A DNA stretch of 64,000 bases, from contig NZ_CP147520.1 of assembly GCF_037201975.1 (NCBI RefSeq), positions 7,192,001 to 7,256,000 on the forward strand. The letters run 5' to 3'. Positions 1-9,659 of the stretch are shown here, piece after piece. Position 1 is the first letter of the stretch; each line of letters begins with the position of its first letter. The DNA comes from Streptomyces sp. TG1A-60 (GTDB lineage: Bacteria > Actinomycetota > Actinomycetes > Streptomycetales > Streptomycetaceae). Position numbers and translations under genes: made by a program. The notes below the pieces were generated by a model. That model did not search any database. It worked only from the letters and a program-made list of their open reading frames with translations, and was not told where the DNA came from.

Positions 1-181
1 AGCGTCTCCTGCACCCTGGCCTTGAAGCCTGCCTGACCATGGAGCCTCGGTCGTGCAGCGCGGCCACGATCAGTAGCGGGTCGGACCATTCGGGCCAGTA
101 CGTGGCGGTGCCCATCTCCATCAGGCCTTTCAGCGGCATCGCGGCGTCGCCGACCAGCGCGAGCGCCGGGCGGTCCGGGCG
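1..181 (-). pseudogene. Fragment of a thiamine-diphosphate enzyme (PoxB / pyruvate oxidase type)
   Basis: Read on the minus strand, this stretch gives RPDRPALALVGDA, then a segment with ATYWPEWSDPLLIVAALHD. It matches the ThDP-binding part of pyruvate-oxidase-like enzymes (family pattern: HPDRPAIALVGDGAM, then KYWKQWSDPRLIVCVLHN). The sequence expected upstream (GxGLPYAIAAKLA) is absent, and similarity fades below about position 45. I read it as a truncated remnant that may continue beyond the window edge. The upstream 180-344 is GC-rich and holds nothing I recognise. Confidence 0.55.
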
Positions 182-344
182 ACGCGCCCGCCCGGGGGCG
201 GCGAGCGGGACGCCTCCGCGTCGCCGCCCCCGGGTGCGCGCCGGAGAGCGGGCAGGAATCTGCCCGGTCGGTGCGGCTGGTCACCTCAGGCAATCAGTCA
301 CTGCCTGGGGACCAGCTCGGCGAATCCGGCCCCCACACTCGGCC

Positions 345-773
345 TCACCAAGTCCGGTGGAGCGGCGGGTAACCGGGGTAGACATAGCCGGTGCCCCAGA
401 ACGGCGCATAGCCGTAGTGATCGTAGACGCGGCCGTAATAGTTCGACTCCTCCACGAGATGGGGGTCGTACTCGGGGGCTTGTTCGACCTGCTCGCGGGA
501 CCGGTCGATCTGGACCTCCTCGTCAGTGACCTGGGTGACGGCGTCAACGGGAATGAACGTTTTCTTCTCGCCGATGCCGAGGAACCCGCCATGCTCGACC
601 AGGAGGAACCTGACCTTGTTCTCCTCCTGGTCGATGAGCAGGTCACCGACCTTCCCCAGCTCATCTCCCGTCCGGTTGACGACTTTCCGTCCGCGGACGT
701 CCTCGTCGGCGGAAGCGACCTTCTGATCGGTCTCACTGATCTTCTTCAAGATGGGGATGTTGTCCGCTGTCAT
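345..773 (-). CDS. PRC-barrel domain protein
   Basis: A 142-residue protein. Residues about 20-95 form a PRC-barrel (GRKVVNRTGDELGKVGDLLID, then VRFLLVEHGGFLGIGEKKTF), a fold seen in RimM and in small stress-related actinobacterial proteins. The last 45 residues are rich in Tyr, Pro and Gly (YYGRVYDHYGYAPFWG). I chose the ATG at 773 because GAAAGGA lies about 10 bases upstream; the longer open frame to 857 has no such site and does not look coding. No signal peptide or membrane helix. The gene stands alone upstream of nothing on its strand; molecular role unknown. Confidence 0.8.
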   Translation of the reverse strand: MTADNIPILKKISETDQKVASADEDVRGRKVVNRTGDELGKVGDLLIDQEENKVRFLLVEHGGFLGIGEKKTFIPVDAVTQVTDEEVQIDRSREQVEQAPEYDPHLVEESNYYGRVYDHYGYAPFWGTGYVYPGYPPLHRTW

Positions 774-1044
774 GTCGATACGGTCCTTTCGTGTTCCACT
801 CCTGATGTGTGTGGCCGCCGGTGGTCCAGTGGCAGACAGGCCAGGCACGCCCGCCACCGGACCACCGCGGCTCCTGTCCTGAGTGCCCGCCGCGCTCGCC
901 TCGATGCTCGGTGGGGGGCGCGGGTCCGCCGGAGGCCGACGAGAGCTGAGGGCTCAGGCCCGTCCGCGCCCGTCGGCAGGCCGTGACCGTCGGCTCCCGT
1001 GGCTTCCCGGCACTCCGCTCCGCGGCTCGTCTCTTCGCGTGTGG

Positions 1045-1437
1045 TCACCGGTCCGCGTCGTCTCGCGGTGGTGAACCGTCCGAAGCGTCCACGGGCGTGC
1101 CGTCCTGCGCGAGGCGGTCGGCGAGTTCGTCGCGCAGCAGCAGGCGGTGGTCGAGGGCATCGGTGCGATAGGCGCTGCGCCCGATGACCTGGCTGGTGAC
1201 AGGGGCGGTGAGCATCTGGAACAGGGCGACGAGCAGGAGCACCGGGGCATGACGCAGGGGCAGCTGTACGGCCGCTCCCACGAGGATGAGCAGCAGTCCG
1301 AGGGTCTGGGCCTTGGCAGCCGCGTGCAGACGGCTGCCGATGTCCGGGAAGCGGAGCAGACCCGCGGCGCCGAGCAGACAGAAGAGAGCGCCGGTCGGCA
1401 ACAGGACGGCGGTGATCACGTCACGTACGGCGGTCAT
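1045..1437 (-). CDS. mnhG: Mrp antiporter subunit G
   Basis: A 130-residue membrane protein of the MnhG/MrpG family, last gene of the six-gene Mrp operon read right to left. It shows an N-terminal helix (ITAVLLPTGALFCLLGAAGLLRF), the family-typical RFPDIGSRLHAAAKAQTLG loop and two further helices, then a charged cytoplasmic tail. MrpG is a small subunit of the multi-subunit cation/proton antiporter, needed for assembly and activity. Its start overlaps the mnhF stop by four bases, so the two are translationally coupled. Confidence 0.92.
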   Translation of the reverse strand: MTAVRDVITAVLLPTGALFCLLGAAGLLRFPDIGSRLHAAAKAQTLGLLLILVGAAVQLPLRHAPVLLLVALFQMLTAPVTSQVIGRSAYRTDALDHRLLLRDELADRLAQDGTPVDASDGSPPRDDADR

Positions 1438-1700
1438 CGCATGCCTTCTCGTTTCTCGACCAGATGGGCCGCCGTCACCGTCCCGGTGAACGCCAGGAGA
1501 GCAAGGACGACGAGCACGGGCAGGGCCGTGGTGTCCTCCCGCAGTGCCATCGCCACGGCGGTCCCGGCGATGACCATCGTCACGAGGACGTCCAGCGCCA
1601 GGATGCGGTCGAGCGTGCGCGGGCCGCGCAGAAGGCGTACCAGCGTGAGCAGGCCGGCCGCTGCCACCACAGCCAGGGTGGCGTCGTACAGGACGGTCAT
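1434..1700 (-). CDS. mnhF: Mrp antiporter subunit F
   Basis: An 88-residue protein with three predicted membrane helices and the MrpF signature RGPRTLDRILALDVLV. I start it at the ATG of MTVLYDATLA; an ATG six codons upstream is possible. It overlaps mnhG by four bases. A 130-base gap separates it from mnhE, the only sizeable gap in the operon. MrpF belongs to the antiporter complex, and in Bacillus the F subunit has been linked to cholate and sodium efflux. Confidence 0.92.
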   Translation of the reverse strand: MTVLYDATLAVVAAAGLLTLVRLLRGPRTLDRILALDVLVTMVIAGTAVAMALREDTTALPVLVVLALLAFTGTVTAAHLVEKREGMR

Positions 1701-1830
1701 GGTTGCGTGCCTCTCCATCGGGTGGGTGAGTTCTCCGCGGTGTCGGCTGGAGCAGCAGGGTGCGCCAGACGGGGCTCCCGGTCGGCCGATCGGGTTCCTT
1801 CCCTGACGTGTCGCCAGGTGCCGTCAGGCG

Positions 1831-2376
1831 TCACGTGTCCTCCGGGCGGCCCGGTACCGATCTGTTCCTCGCGGTGCGACCGCGGCCGACCGCTCGCACG
1901 ACCCTGCGCTCCACCGCCCGCACCTCGCTCTTGCGCCGGTCGATGTCGCGCTGGTCGCGGACGGGAAGGGCGTGGACGTACAGGCGTCGTCGACGCCGGT
2001 CGATCTCGGCGACCAGCGTGCCGGGGGTCATGGTCGAGACTTCGGCCACGGCCGTGATCAGCAGGTCGCTGTCGACGCTCAGCGGGACTTCGACGATCGC
2101 GGTGGACGTCTTGCCGCCGTGCCGGAGGACCTGCCAGGCGACGATGGTCCCGGACTTGACGAGGTCCGCCATCAGGTGGACCAGCAGTCGTGCGACGCGC
2201 AGCGGACGGGGCACCGTCCCCGTCAGTACCGGCGGCAGGGAGAAGGCCGCGACGACGACGGTGGCGACCAGCAGACCTCCGAGGAGCACCACCCGACTGG
2301 CGGAGCCCCACAGCAGCACCCACAGCAGCCACAGCCAGACGATCATCGGCAGATGGCGCATGCCCCGACGGATCAA
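1831..2376 (-). CDS. mnhE: Mrp antiporter subunit E
   Basis: A 181-residue MnhE/MrpE family protein. Two N-terminal helices (IVWLWLLWVLLWG and LLGGLLVATVVVAAF) are followed by the conserved soluble part (LMADLVKSGTIVAWQVL, then TMTPGTLVAEID). The C-terminus is strongly basic (RRKSEVRAVERRVVRAVGR) and somewhat longer than in Bacillus. The ATG at 2376 overlaps the end of mnhD by four bases. Confidence 0.92.
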   Translation of the reverse strand: MIRRGMRHLPMIVWLWLLWVLLWGSASRVVLLGGLLVATVVVAAFSLPPVLTGTVPRPLRVARLLVHLMADLVKSGTIVAWQVLRHGGKTSTAIVEVPLSVDSDLLITAVAEVSTMTPGTLVAEIDRRRRRLYVHALPVRDQRDIDRRKSEVRAVERRVVRAVGRGRTARNRSVPGRPEDT

Positions 2377-3932
2377 CGGTCCTCCTCGGACAGAACGACG
2401 GACCGGTACGGCTGCGGGTCGAGCAGGCCCTCCGCGGCTCGTTCGCTCAGGCCGACGAGGGGACCCGCGCAGGCGGCGACCGCGACCCCGGTCGCCGCCA
2501 TGCCGGCCGCGGCGGCGATCATCAGCCGAACCCCGGGCGGTCCACCACGGCGCCGCGGCGAGGGGCGGGCTGCTCCCAGGAGCGATGGCTCGGGACCCGC
2601 CGCCTCACCGGGGACAGGGTGCCGCTGTCCCCGGAAGGCCGACGTCCACACCCGGGTCATGGCGTAGAGGGTCAGCAGGCTGGTGAGCAGAGCGGTACCG
2701 GCGAGGGCGTACGCCGTCGGCCCGCCCTGCGCGACTGCGGCCCGAAGCAGAGCGAGCTTGGCCACGAAGCCGGAGAACGGCGGGATCCCGGACAGGCTCA
2801 GCGCCGGGACGGCGAACAGCGTGGCGAGCAGCGTGCCCGAGGGCTGCCCCTGGGCCATGCGGTGCAGCGCCGCCGTCCCGGTGCGGCGCACGGCGAGCCC
2901 CGCGGCGAGGAACAGAGCGGCCTGGACGACGATGTGGTGGATGACGTAGAGGATGGTGCCGGTCAGTCCTCGGATGTCGAAAAGCGCCAGTCCGAACAGC
3001 ATGAAACCGATGTGGCTGACCAGCGTGAAGGCGAGCATCCGGTTGATGTCGTCCTGGGCGATGGCGCCGAGGATGCCCACGACCATGGTGAGGATCGCCG
3101 CGCACGCCAGGACCGTCCACACACCGCTGCGGGGAAAGAGCAGCGTCTGGGTGCGCAGCAGGGCGTACACGGCGACCTTCGTCAGCAGCGCGGCGAACAC
3201 GGCGGTGATCGGCGCCGGAGCGGTGGGGTAGCTGTCGGGCAGCCAGAAGTGCAGCGGCACGATCGCCGCCTTGATGCCCAGCACGGCCAGCAGCAGCAGG
3301 CTGAGCGTGCCGCGCAGGCCGTCGGGCAACTCGGCGAGCCGTGGGCCGAGTTGGGCCAGGGTGACCGTGCCGGTGGCCGCGTACACCAGGGCGACCAGGG
3401 TGATGAACAGCAGGGACGAGGTCAGGCTGACGATCGTGTACGTCATGCCGGCGCGGGTGCGGACCTCGTCGGCGTCCAGGGTGATCAGGACGTAACTGGC
3501 GGCGAGCATCACCTCGAAGGCGACGAAGAGGTTGAACAGGTCGCCGGTGAGGAAGGCCAGGCTCACACCGCTGACGAGCAGCAGGTAGGCGGGGTGGAAG
3601 ACCTGCGCCGACCGTCGGCGCCGCTCCGCGGTGCCCTGGCCGATGGCGAAGACCAGCACGGCCAGCGCGACCAGCACCGACACGGTGAGCAGCAGGGCCG
3701 ACAGCCGGTCGGCCACGAGCGTGATGCCCAGGGGCGCGGGCCAACCGCCGACGTGCAGGGCCTGCGGTCCACGCGTGTCGGCGAGTACGAGCAGGGCCGC
3801 CGCATCGGCCAGGACACTCACCAGCACCAACGCACTGAGTCCGCGAACCACGGGGCGGGGCGGGCGCAGCAGGGCCACGCCGGCGCCGAGAGCCGGCAGC
3901 AGCACTGGCACGGCGAGCAGAAACCCGGTCAT
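2373..3932 (-). CDS. mnhD: Mrp antiporter subunit D (NuoN-like)
   Basis: A 519-residue polytopic protein of the proton-translocating NADH dehydrogenase / MnhD family, homologous to complex I antiporter-like subunits. Conserved pieces include FNLFVAFEVMLAASYVLITL (with the key Glu), GIKAAIVPLHFWLPDSYPTA (conserved Lys and the HFWLPDSY loop) and LLTKVAVYALLR (second Lys). These are thought to carry protons across the membrane. It overlaps mnhC (3929) and mnhE (2376) by four bases each. The C-terminal 100 residues are less conserved and include a Pro/Arg-rich cytoplasmic stretch. Confidence 0.94.
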   Translation of the reverse strand: MTGFLLAVPVLLPALGAGVALLRPPRPVVRGLSALVLVSVLADAAALLVLADTRGPQALHVGGWPAPLGITLVADRLSALLLTVSVLVALAVLVFAIGQGTAERRRRSAQVFHPAYLLLVSGVSLAFLTGDLFNLFVAFEVMLAASYVLITLDADEVRTRAGMTYTIVSLTSSLLFITLVALVYAATGTVTLAQLGPRLAELPDGLRGTLSLLLLAVLGIKAAIVPLHFWLPDSYPTAPAPITAVFAALLTKVAVYALLRTQTLLFPRSGVWTVLACAAILTMVVGILGAIAQDDINRMLAFTLVSHIGFMLFGLALFDIRGLTGTILYVIHHIVVQAALFLAAGLAVRRTGTAALHRMAQGQPSGTLLATLFAVPALSLSGIPPFSGFVAKLALLRAAVAQGGPTAYALAGTALLTSLLTLYAMTRVWTSAFRGQRHPVPGEAAGPEPSLLGAARPSPRRRGGPPGVRLMIAAAAGMAATGVAVAACAGPLVGLSERAAEGLLDPQPYRSVVLSEEDR

Positions 3933-4468
3933 CGGACTCCCCCCGGTGCGATGCCGCCGTCACCGTCGCCCCGGCGGCCGGCGTCTGTCCCGGCGCGCTT
4001 CCGGTCGGCGCCGGTCTCCGCGTGTTCACGGTCGGCGGTGGTCCCCCCGCCTGCACGGTCGGCGATGGTCTCGGTGTGCTCTCGGGCCGTTCCTATGCGC
4101 CGGTCCTCCACGTCGTCGTACACCTCGTCATGTCCGGACAGCCGCCAGGAACGGTAGGCCAGGGCCACCAGGAAGGCTGTGAGGCCGAACGTGATCACGA
4201 TCGACGTCAGTGCCATGGCCTGCGGCAGCGGATCGGCGAGTTCCGCCGGGTCCGCCGTCTTCCCCTCCACCACCGGCGCTCGCCCGGGCGTCCCCCCGGC
4301 CACCAGCAGCAGCAGGTTGGTGCCGTGGCCCAGAAGGAGGAAGCCGAGGACGATCCGCATCAACGACCGCTGCAGCATGAGGTAGAAGCCCGCGGTGAAC
4401 AGGCCGCCGACCACGATGGCCATGGTCACGTCGAGGGTCCCGACCGTGGTGTCCACCGCGCCGTTCAC
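3929..4468 (-). CDS. mnhC: Mrp antiporter subunit C (NuoK-like)
   Basis: A 179-residue NuoK/MnhC-type subunit. Three helices include MAIVVGGLFTAGFYLMLQ, a second with RIVLGFLLLGHGTNLLLL and a third with PLPQAMALTSIVITFGLTAFL. I start at the GTG at 4466-4468: its GTGA overlaps the stop of the upstream mnhA-B gene, the same coupling seen through the operon, and no M-initiated alternative fits. The last about 75 residues are hydrophilic (EDRRIGTAREHTET...), an extension beyond the roughly 110-residue Bacillus subunit. Confidence 0.9.
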   Translation of the reverse strand: MNGAVDTTVGTLDVTMAIVVGGLFTAGFYLMLQRSLMRIVLGFLLLGHGTNLLLLVAGGTPGRAPVVEGKTADPAELADPLPQAMALTSIVITFGLTAFLVALAYRSWRLSGHDEVYDDVEDRRIGTAREHTETIADRAGGGTTADREHAETGADRKRAGTDAGRRGDGDGGIAPGGVR

Positions 4469-7355
4469 CGGGGCGAACCTCCCTGCTCGTGGCCCGCCGG
4501 GGCGGTGGTGGTGCGAACGGGCGAGACGCTCTCCGCCGACAAGAGCTTGAGCGTGACGCCGATGACGAGCAGGTAGACGCCGACGTCGAAGAACAGGCTG
4601 GTCGCGAACTCCACCGTGCCGAGTACCGGGGGGTGCCACGCCACCACCGTGCTCGCCAGCGGAGCACCGCCGAGCGCCGACGGGAACAGCCCGACACCTG
4701 CCGCGATCAGCAGGCCCGTGCCCGCGACCGCGCCCGCCGGCACGCGCAGGGCCGCGCCGAGGTCGGCCCGTCCGCCCACCAGAAAGCGCAGGACGAACGC
4801 CTGCCCCGCGACCAGGCCGCCGGCGAACCCACCGCCGGGGCGGTAGTGCCCGGAGAACAGCACGAAAAGCGACAGCGTCAGGATCGAGGGGAACAGCAGC
4901 CGGGTGGCCACCTCCAGCAGGACCGAGCGCTCCCCGCCGGGCAGCTCAGGGGCGCCCGGCAGCCACGTCTGCCGGGGCTCGTCCCAGCGCGCCGTCGGGA
5001 CCGTGCCCGGCGGAGTCCCGCCGCGAGCCTGCTGCCTGTCCCGCCCGTGGAACCGGACCAGACTGACCACCCCGATCGCCGCCACCAGCAGCACCGAGAT
5101 CTCGCCCAGCGTGTCCAGCGCACGGAAGTCGACGAGAATCGCGTTGACGACATTGTGGGCACCCGTCTCCGCCACCCGGCGCACATATCCCGAGGAGACC
5201 GCCGGGGCCGTGCGCGCGTTCGACGTCGCCAGGGCGAGGACGGTGACGAAGAGGCCGACCGCACCCGCCACCACGGCCCGCAGCAGACGCACGCGTGCGG
5301 TGGTCCGGCCGGGACCGAACCGGGCCGGCATCCGGCGCAGCACCAGCACCACCACGATCAGCGTCATGGTCTCCACCAGGAACTGAGTGAGCGCCAGGTC
5401 CGGTGCTCCCCGCACCAGGAACACCCCCGCCACCCCGTAGCCGACGGCCCCTGCCAGCAGAATGCCGGTGAGCCGGTACCGGGTGACCACGACCGCCCCG
5501 GCGGCCGTCAGCACCACCACCCCCAGCAGCGGTTCGAACGGGTACCGCCAAAGAGGTGGGGACCCCAGCGAGGGGGCCGTGGTCAGCAGAGCCACGCCGG
5601 GCACCACGACCACGGTCACGAGCAGCACGGTCAGGTACACGGGCAGCGAGCCGACCTGCGTGTGCCGGGTCACCGTCACCGCCAGCCGGTCCACGCCCGC
5701 GACCGCACGGTCGTACGCACGCTGCACGTCCGGCAGACGCGGCACACCCGTCCCCGCCCTTCTACGCCGCCGGGCGGCGTAGAACAGGCAGCCCAGAACC
5801 AGGGAGAGTGCCGACAGGCCGAGCACCGGCGTGAAACCGTGCCACAGGGACAGTCCGTACGGGCCGTGCGGCCCTGGCGGATAGCTGTCGGCGTATGCGG
5901 TCGCGACGGCCGCCGTGCCCGCATATCCCACACCGAGGACCAGGCCCGCCCCCGACAGCGCGGCCACCGGTGCGAGGAACCCCGTCTGCGGGCGCCGCGC
6001 CCGCTCCGCCGTCTCTCCGGGCCGTCCGCCGAAGGCGCCATACAGGAACCGGGCCGCGTACGCCACCGTCAGGGCCGATCCGAGCACGACCATCACCGTC
6101 AACTGGTCGTGGTTGCCCAGCTCGGTGCCGTGCACAAACGCCTCCAGGGCGGCTTCCTTGCCCAGGTAGCCGACGAGCGGGGGCAGACCGGCCATCGAGG
6201 CGGCGGCCAGCGCGGTCACGCCGAACAGCACGGGCAGGCGCCGCCCGAGTCCCGAGAGCTCCCGCATGTCCCGTGTCCCGGCCTCCTTGTCGACGATGCC
6301 GACGGACAGGAACAGCGCCGCCTTGAACGCCGCGTGCGCCAGCAGCATCACCACGCCGGCCAGCGCCGCGGTCCGCGTTCCGGCCCCCATCAGAGCGATC
6401 AGCAGGCCCAGTTCGCTGATCGTGCCGTAGGCCAGCAGCAGCTTCAGGTCGCTCACACGCAGTGCCCGCCAGGCCGCCAGCACCATCGTGGTCAGGCCCA
6501 CCCCGAGCACCATGGGCCGCCAGGGGGCCGCCTCGGCCAGGGCGGGGGCCAGCCGGGCCACCAGGTAGACACCCGCCTTGACCATCGCAGCCGCGTGCAG
6601 GTACGCGCTCACCGGCGTGGGCGCCACCATCGCGGCGGGCAGCCAGCCGTGCAGCGGCATCTGCGCGGACTTGGCGAACGCCCCGACCAGGATGAGCACG
6701 ACCGCGACCGACACCGTGCCGCCCCGGGAGGGGCGGCCAGAATCGCCGAGACGCTGTAGGTGCCGGCCGCCTGACCGAGCACGACGAAACCGAGCAGCAT
6801 CACCAGACCGCCGGCCGCGGTCACCAAGAGGGCCTGCCGGGCGGCGCGCCGGTGCTGCCGCGTCTCACCGCGCCCGGCGATGAGCAGGTAGGAGGCGACC
6901 GTGGTCAGTTCCCAGAAGACGTAGAGCACGAAGAGGTTGTCCGCCAGCACCAGCCCGGTCATCGCCCCCGCGAACGCCAGGAGCAGGGCGGCCACGCGGC
7001 CGGCGTCCCGCTCGACGTAGTACCTGCAGTACAGCAGGACCAGGGCTCCGACACCGGCGACGACCCACAGCATCAGGAGGGAGAGAGCGTCCACGCGCAG
7101 ATCGACCGTGAGCCCGAGCGACGGAGCCCACGCCAGGGACTCCCGGTACTCGCCGCCGCCCAGGACGCGCGACGCCCGCGTGCCGGCCCAGATCACCGTC
7201 GCCAGCGGCACCGTGGTTGCCACGAACCACACCGTGCGTCCGAGCCGCCGTTCCCACCGGAGGGTCGCCGCCGCGACCCCCGCGTGTGCGGCCAGCAGGA
7301 CCAGCACAGCAGCACCAACTCCTTTACGGCGTCCCCCACCACCGCCACGCGGCAT
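4465..7355 (-). CDS. mnhA: Mrp antiporter subunit A-B fusion, frameshifted near 6722-6733
   Basis: First gene of the operon: an MnhA with MnhB fused at the C-terminus, the arrangement common in Actinobacteria. The first about 211 residues (start ATG 7355) hold the Proton_antipo_N region (DLRVDALSLLMLWVV) and LVLADNLFVLYVFWELTTVASYLLI. The next about 750 residues lie in another frame and continue with VGAFAKSAQMPLHGWLPAAM and AYLHAAAMVKAGVYLVARL, then an MnhB part (FSGHYRPGGGFAGGLVAGQA). Inserting one base in the GGGG or CCCC run at 6722-6733 restores a single gene of about 963 residues with normal homology across the join. I therefore think the gene is intact and the break is a sequencing error. 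Confidence 0.88.
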
Positions 7356-7576
7356 CGGGACCCAAGCCTTCCGGGCGTTTCACGTTCGACGGTGCTGGGT
7401 GCCCTGTGTAGCAGCGACGAATCCTCTGCCCGGGCAACGCCGCGCCGGAGGGGTGAGCGGGACGCCGGGCTCGGGTGCGCGGCGTGAGGCCGGGCCCGCC
7501 ATGTCGGTCACGCCGGCCTGTATCGCCCCGCGCCGCATGGCTCCGGGGGTGTGGGACGCTCCTGCCGATCGGTCGG

Positions 7577-8737
7577 TCAGTCGACGTACGATTCGAGTGT
7601 GCCGCGGCGGCGGATGTCGAGGGTGGCGCAGTGGAAGGATCCGCCGAACGGCGCGTAGTGCAGCAGATCGCACGGGATCGGTTCGAAGCCCCATCTCTCC
7701 AGTGCGCGCAGCATGCCGGTGTGGTGGCGTTCGGCGATCACCCGTTTGTCGTCGATCATGAGGACGTTCATGCTGAGCCACTTGCCGCACATGGAGGTGA
7801 CCTTGAGCAGGCGCTCGTCGATGGGGTCGGGCTCGGGGGCGGGGAGGACGTCCCAGGAGGAGAGGGCCTCGGGGAGCCGGTCGACGTCGATGTACTCGGG
7901 ATTGACCAGTAGCTTGCCGGGTGCGAGCGGCATGAGGGTGGTGTCGATGTGCATCGGTGTGCGGCAGCGGCTGTCGATCTCGTGGATGCGGTAGCCGGGT
8001 CCGAGGTGGCGGCGCAGCCAGTCGATGCCCATGCGGTTGGTGACGTTGCTGCGGGTGACGAACAGGTCGCGTCCGGCGCGTACGAAGTCCGCCGCGTCGA
8101 AGACGGGCTCGAACTCGGTGAGGATGTGGCGCGGGGGCTCGCCCGGCGCGGGGACGCGGAAGTCCGCGTCGAACAGTTCGTCGGTGAGCTGCGGCTTCGG
8201 TGCCGCGGTCCAGCGCGCTCCGCGGCGGAAGTAGTCCTTCAGGATCGTCCGGTAGGAGTGGGTCTCGAAGTACCGGCACGGCCATGCCATCGGGGTCTCG
8301 ATGATCTCGTCGCCGATCACGAGCATGCTGTCGCGCGGACAGGTGTTGCAGAAACCGCGTGAGGACCAGTCGGGTGTGCCGAAGCGTCGCCGGTGCTCGA
8401 CCGCGTCCGGGCGCCGGACGGTGATACCGAGGGACTGCAGGAGGGCGACGAACTGGTCGAGCTCCTGCCGCGCCCGTTCGATCATGGCGCGGGGGTAGCC
8501 GCGGCCTGCCGCGAGGCCCTGCAGCCGTGCCGCCCAGGGCGGGATGTTGCAGGTGACGACCGGATGGCCGGAGGGGATCGTCGCGCCGTCGAGCCGGCCG
8601 ACGACGATCTCCTCCAGCGGGTCCCACTCGTTGTGCGAATTCACCGGCGAGACAAGAGGTTCAACAGCGCGGGCAGCCGTGTGGACCTCGTCGGGTGCCG
8701 CTGTCGTCGGAGTGCCGGGTCTGTGCACCGCTGCCAT
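7577..8737 (-). CDS. Glycine amidinotransferase-like enzyme (AGAT family)
   Basis: A 386-residue protein of the arginine:glycine amidinotransferase family, which transfers the amidino group of arginine to an amine such as glycine. The catalytic residues are recognisable: Asp214 in VFDAADFVRAGRD, His263 in PMHIDTTLMPL and Cys370 in FGGSFHCATLDIRRRG. A second conserved block is GDEIIETPMAWPCRYFE. I chose ATG 8737 because it gives the usual family length; the open frame to 8845 adds 36 unconvincing residues. In actinomycetes, homologues make guanidinoacetate or act in specialised pathways; there are no partner genes here that choose between these. Substrate is inferred only. Confidence 0.82.
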   Translation of the reverse strand: MAAVHRPGTPTTAAPDEVHTAARAVEPLVSPVNSHNEWDPLEEIVVGRLDGATIPSGHPVVTCNIPPWAARLQGLAAGRGYPRAMIERARQELDQFVALLQSLGITVRRPDAVEHRRRFGTPDWSSRGFCNTCPRDSMLVIGDEIIETPMAWPCRYFETHSYRTILKDYFRRGARWTAAPKPQLTDELFDADFRVPAPGEPPRHILTEFEPVFDAADFVRAGRDLFVTRSNVTNRMGIDWLRRHLGPGYRIHEIDSRCRTPMHIDTTLMPLAPGKLLVNPEYIDVDRLPEALSSWDVLPAPEPDPIDERLLKVTSMCGKWLSMNVLMIDDKRVIAERHHTGMLRALERWGFEPIPCDLLHYAPFGGSFHCATLDIRRRGTLESYVD

Positions 8738-8905
8738 GCTCAACCGCTTTCGGGTCCGGAAGTGATCACTTGACGCATGTGAAAAGTTACGTGAAGTGAG
8801 CGTCCAGGGCTTGCCCACGTCAGCGAAGTAGGACCATCTGTCCACTGCTCCGAGGCCGACCGCTCGGCGGCGGACGGCAGCAGTGGGGAACGGTCATCCG
8901 GCCGG

Positions 8906-9214
8906 CTAGGCCACTTCGAGGGAGAACGCGGTGCTCGTGTCGGCCGCGATCACCTTGACTTGCACGGTGCCGGGGGACTCGCCGGCGATGAGCGGCACGT
9001 CCGTGGTCCCGGTACCGTCCGAGGAGGTGGTGATGCGGACAGGTGAGCCGCCCCGGAAATCGGTCCCGGTTCCCTCGGGATCGTTCACGAAGAAACTCAC
9101 CATCTGACCTCCGCTCGGCCGTTCACCGGCAACGGCCAGGACCGAGAGAGGAGCGAACTCCTGTCCCTGCTCCACCCTTTGGCCGTCGCCTGCCATCAAT
9201 GTCAGTGCGTCCAT
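8906..9214 (-). CDS. Small single Ig-like (invasin/Big-1 type) domain protein
   Basis: A 102-residue protein with no signal peptide. The order of motifs is that of one bacterial Ig-like (Big_1) repeat: MAGDGQRVEQGQEFAPLSVLAV, then VSFFVNDPEGTGTDF, then SSDGTGTTDVPLIAGESPGTVQVKV. ATG 9214 is preceded by GAGGGGG. Such domains are usually parts of long surface proteins; a free-standing, apparently cytoplasmic copy is unusual. It lies between the amidinotransferase and a lacI gene without close coupling to either. Confidence 0.6.
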   Translation of the reverse strand: MDALTLMAGDGQRVEQGQEFAPLSVLAVAGERPSGGQMVSFFVNDPEGTGTDFRGGSPVRITTSSDGTGTTDVPLIAGESPGTVQVKVIAADTSTAFSLEVA

Positions 9215-9659
9215 CACCCAGAAACCCCCTCGAACCAGGACACCGCCTCTCGGCACAGCGCCGCAGTGCGGTAGGAGTTCCGGTTCTCCCGGAGTTCCCA
9301 CCTGAAACCCCGATCCGCCTTGCTCACGACACCGCCCGGAGACGTGGCGGCGCAGCTACCTGTGCGCCCCGGCCTCCGGTGTAGGGGCAAGTGGCTTCGG
9401 GCACTCGGGTGACGCTCGTCCGTTCCGGTGCCGTCGGCGCAGCGGATTCCGGCATCCGAGGAGCTTTCCGAAGCGACCGGGAGGGTGTCCACGGCCGCAG
9501 TCATCGAGGGTCCAACGGGGCCCGTGGCCCCGTCTAGGCCGTGCTCACGGGCGGCCGGGCGTGCCGTCCGGTCCCGCGCTGCTGCTGCTGCCGGTGCCCG
9601 GCCCACCGGACCAGCGGCAGCAGCCCCAGCCGGTACCACCGTCGCCGGGCGACGGCACG
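9215..9659. other. Intergenic region, about 445 bp
   Basis: Between the Ig-like gene and the end of the lacI gene. Overlapping open frames on both strands are Arg/Pro/Ala-rich shadows. I see no recognisable gene, RNA or strong hairpin. Confidence 0.5.

Noticed and set aside
4489..6759. 756-residue plus-strand frame over mnhA
   Set aside because: Rich in His/Arg/Gln/Gly, typical of an antisense shadow; no domain.
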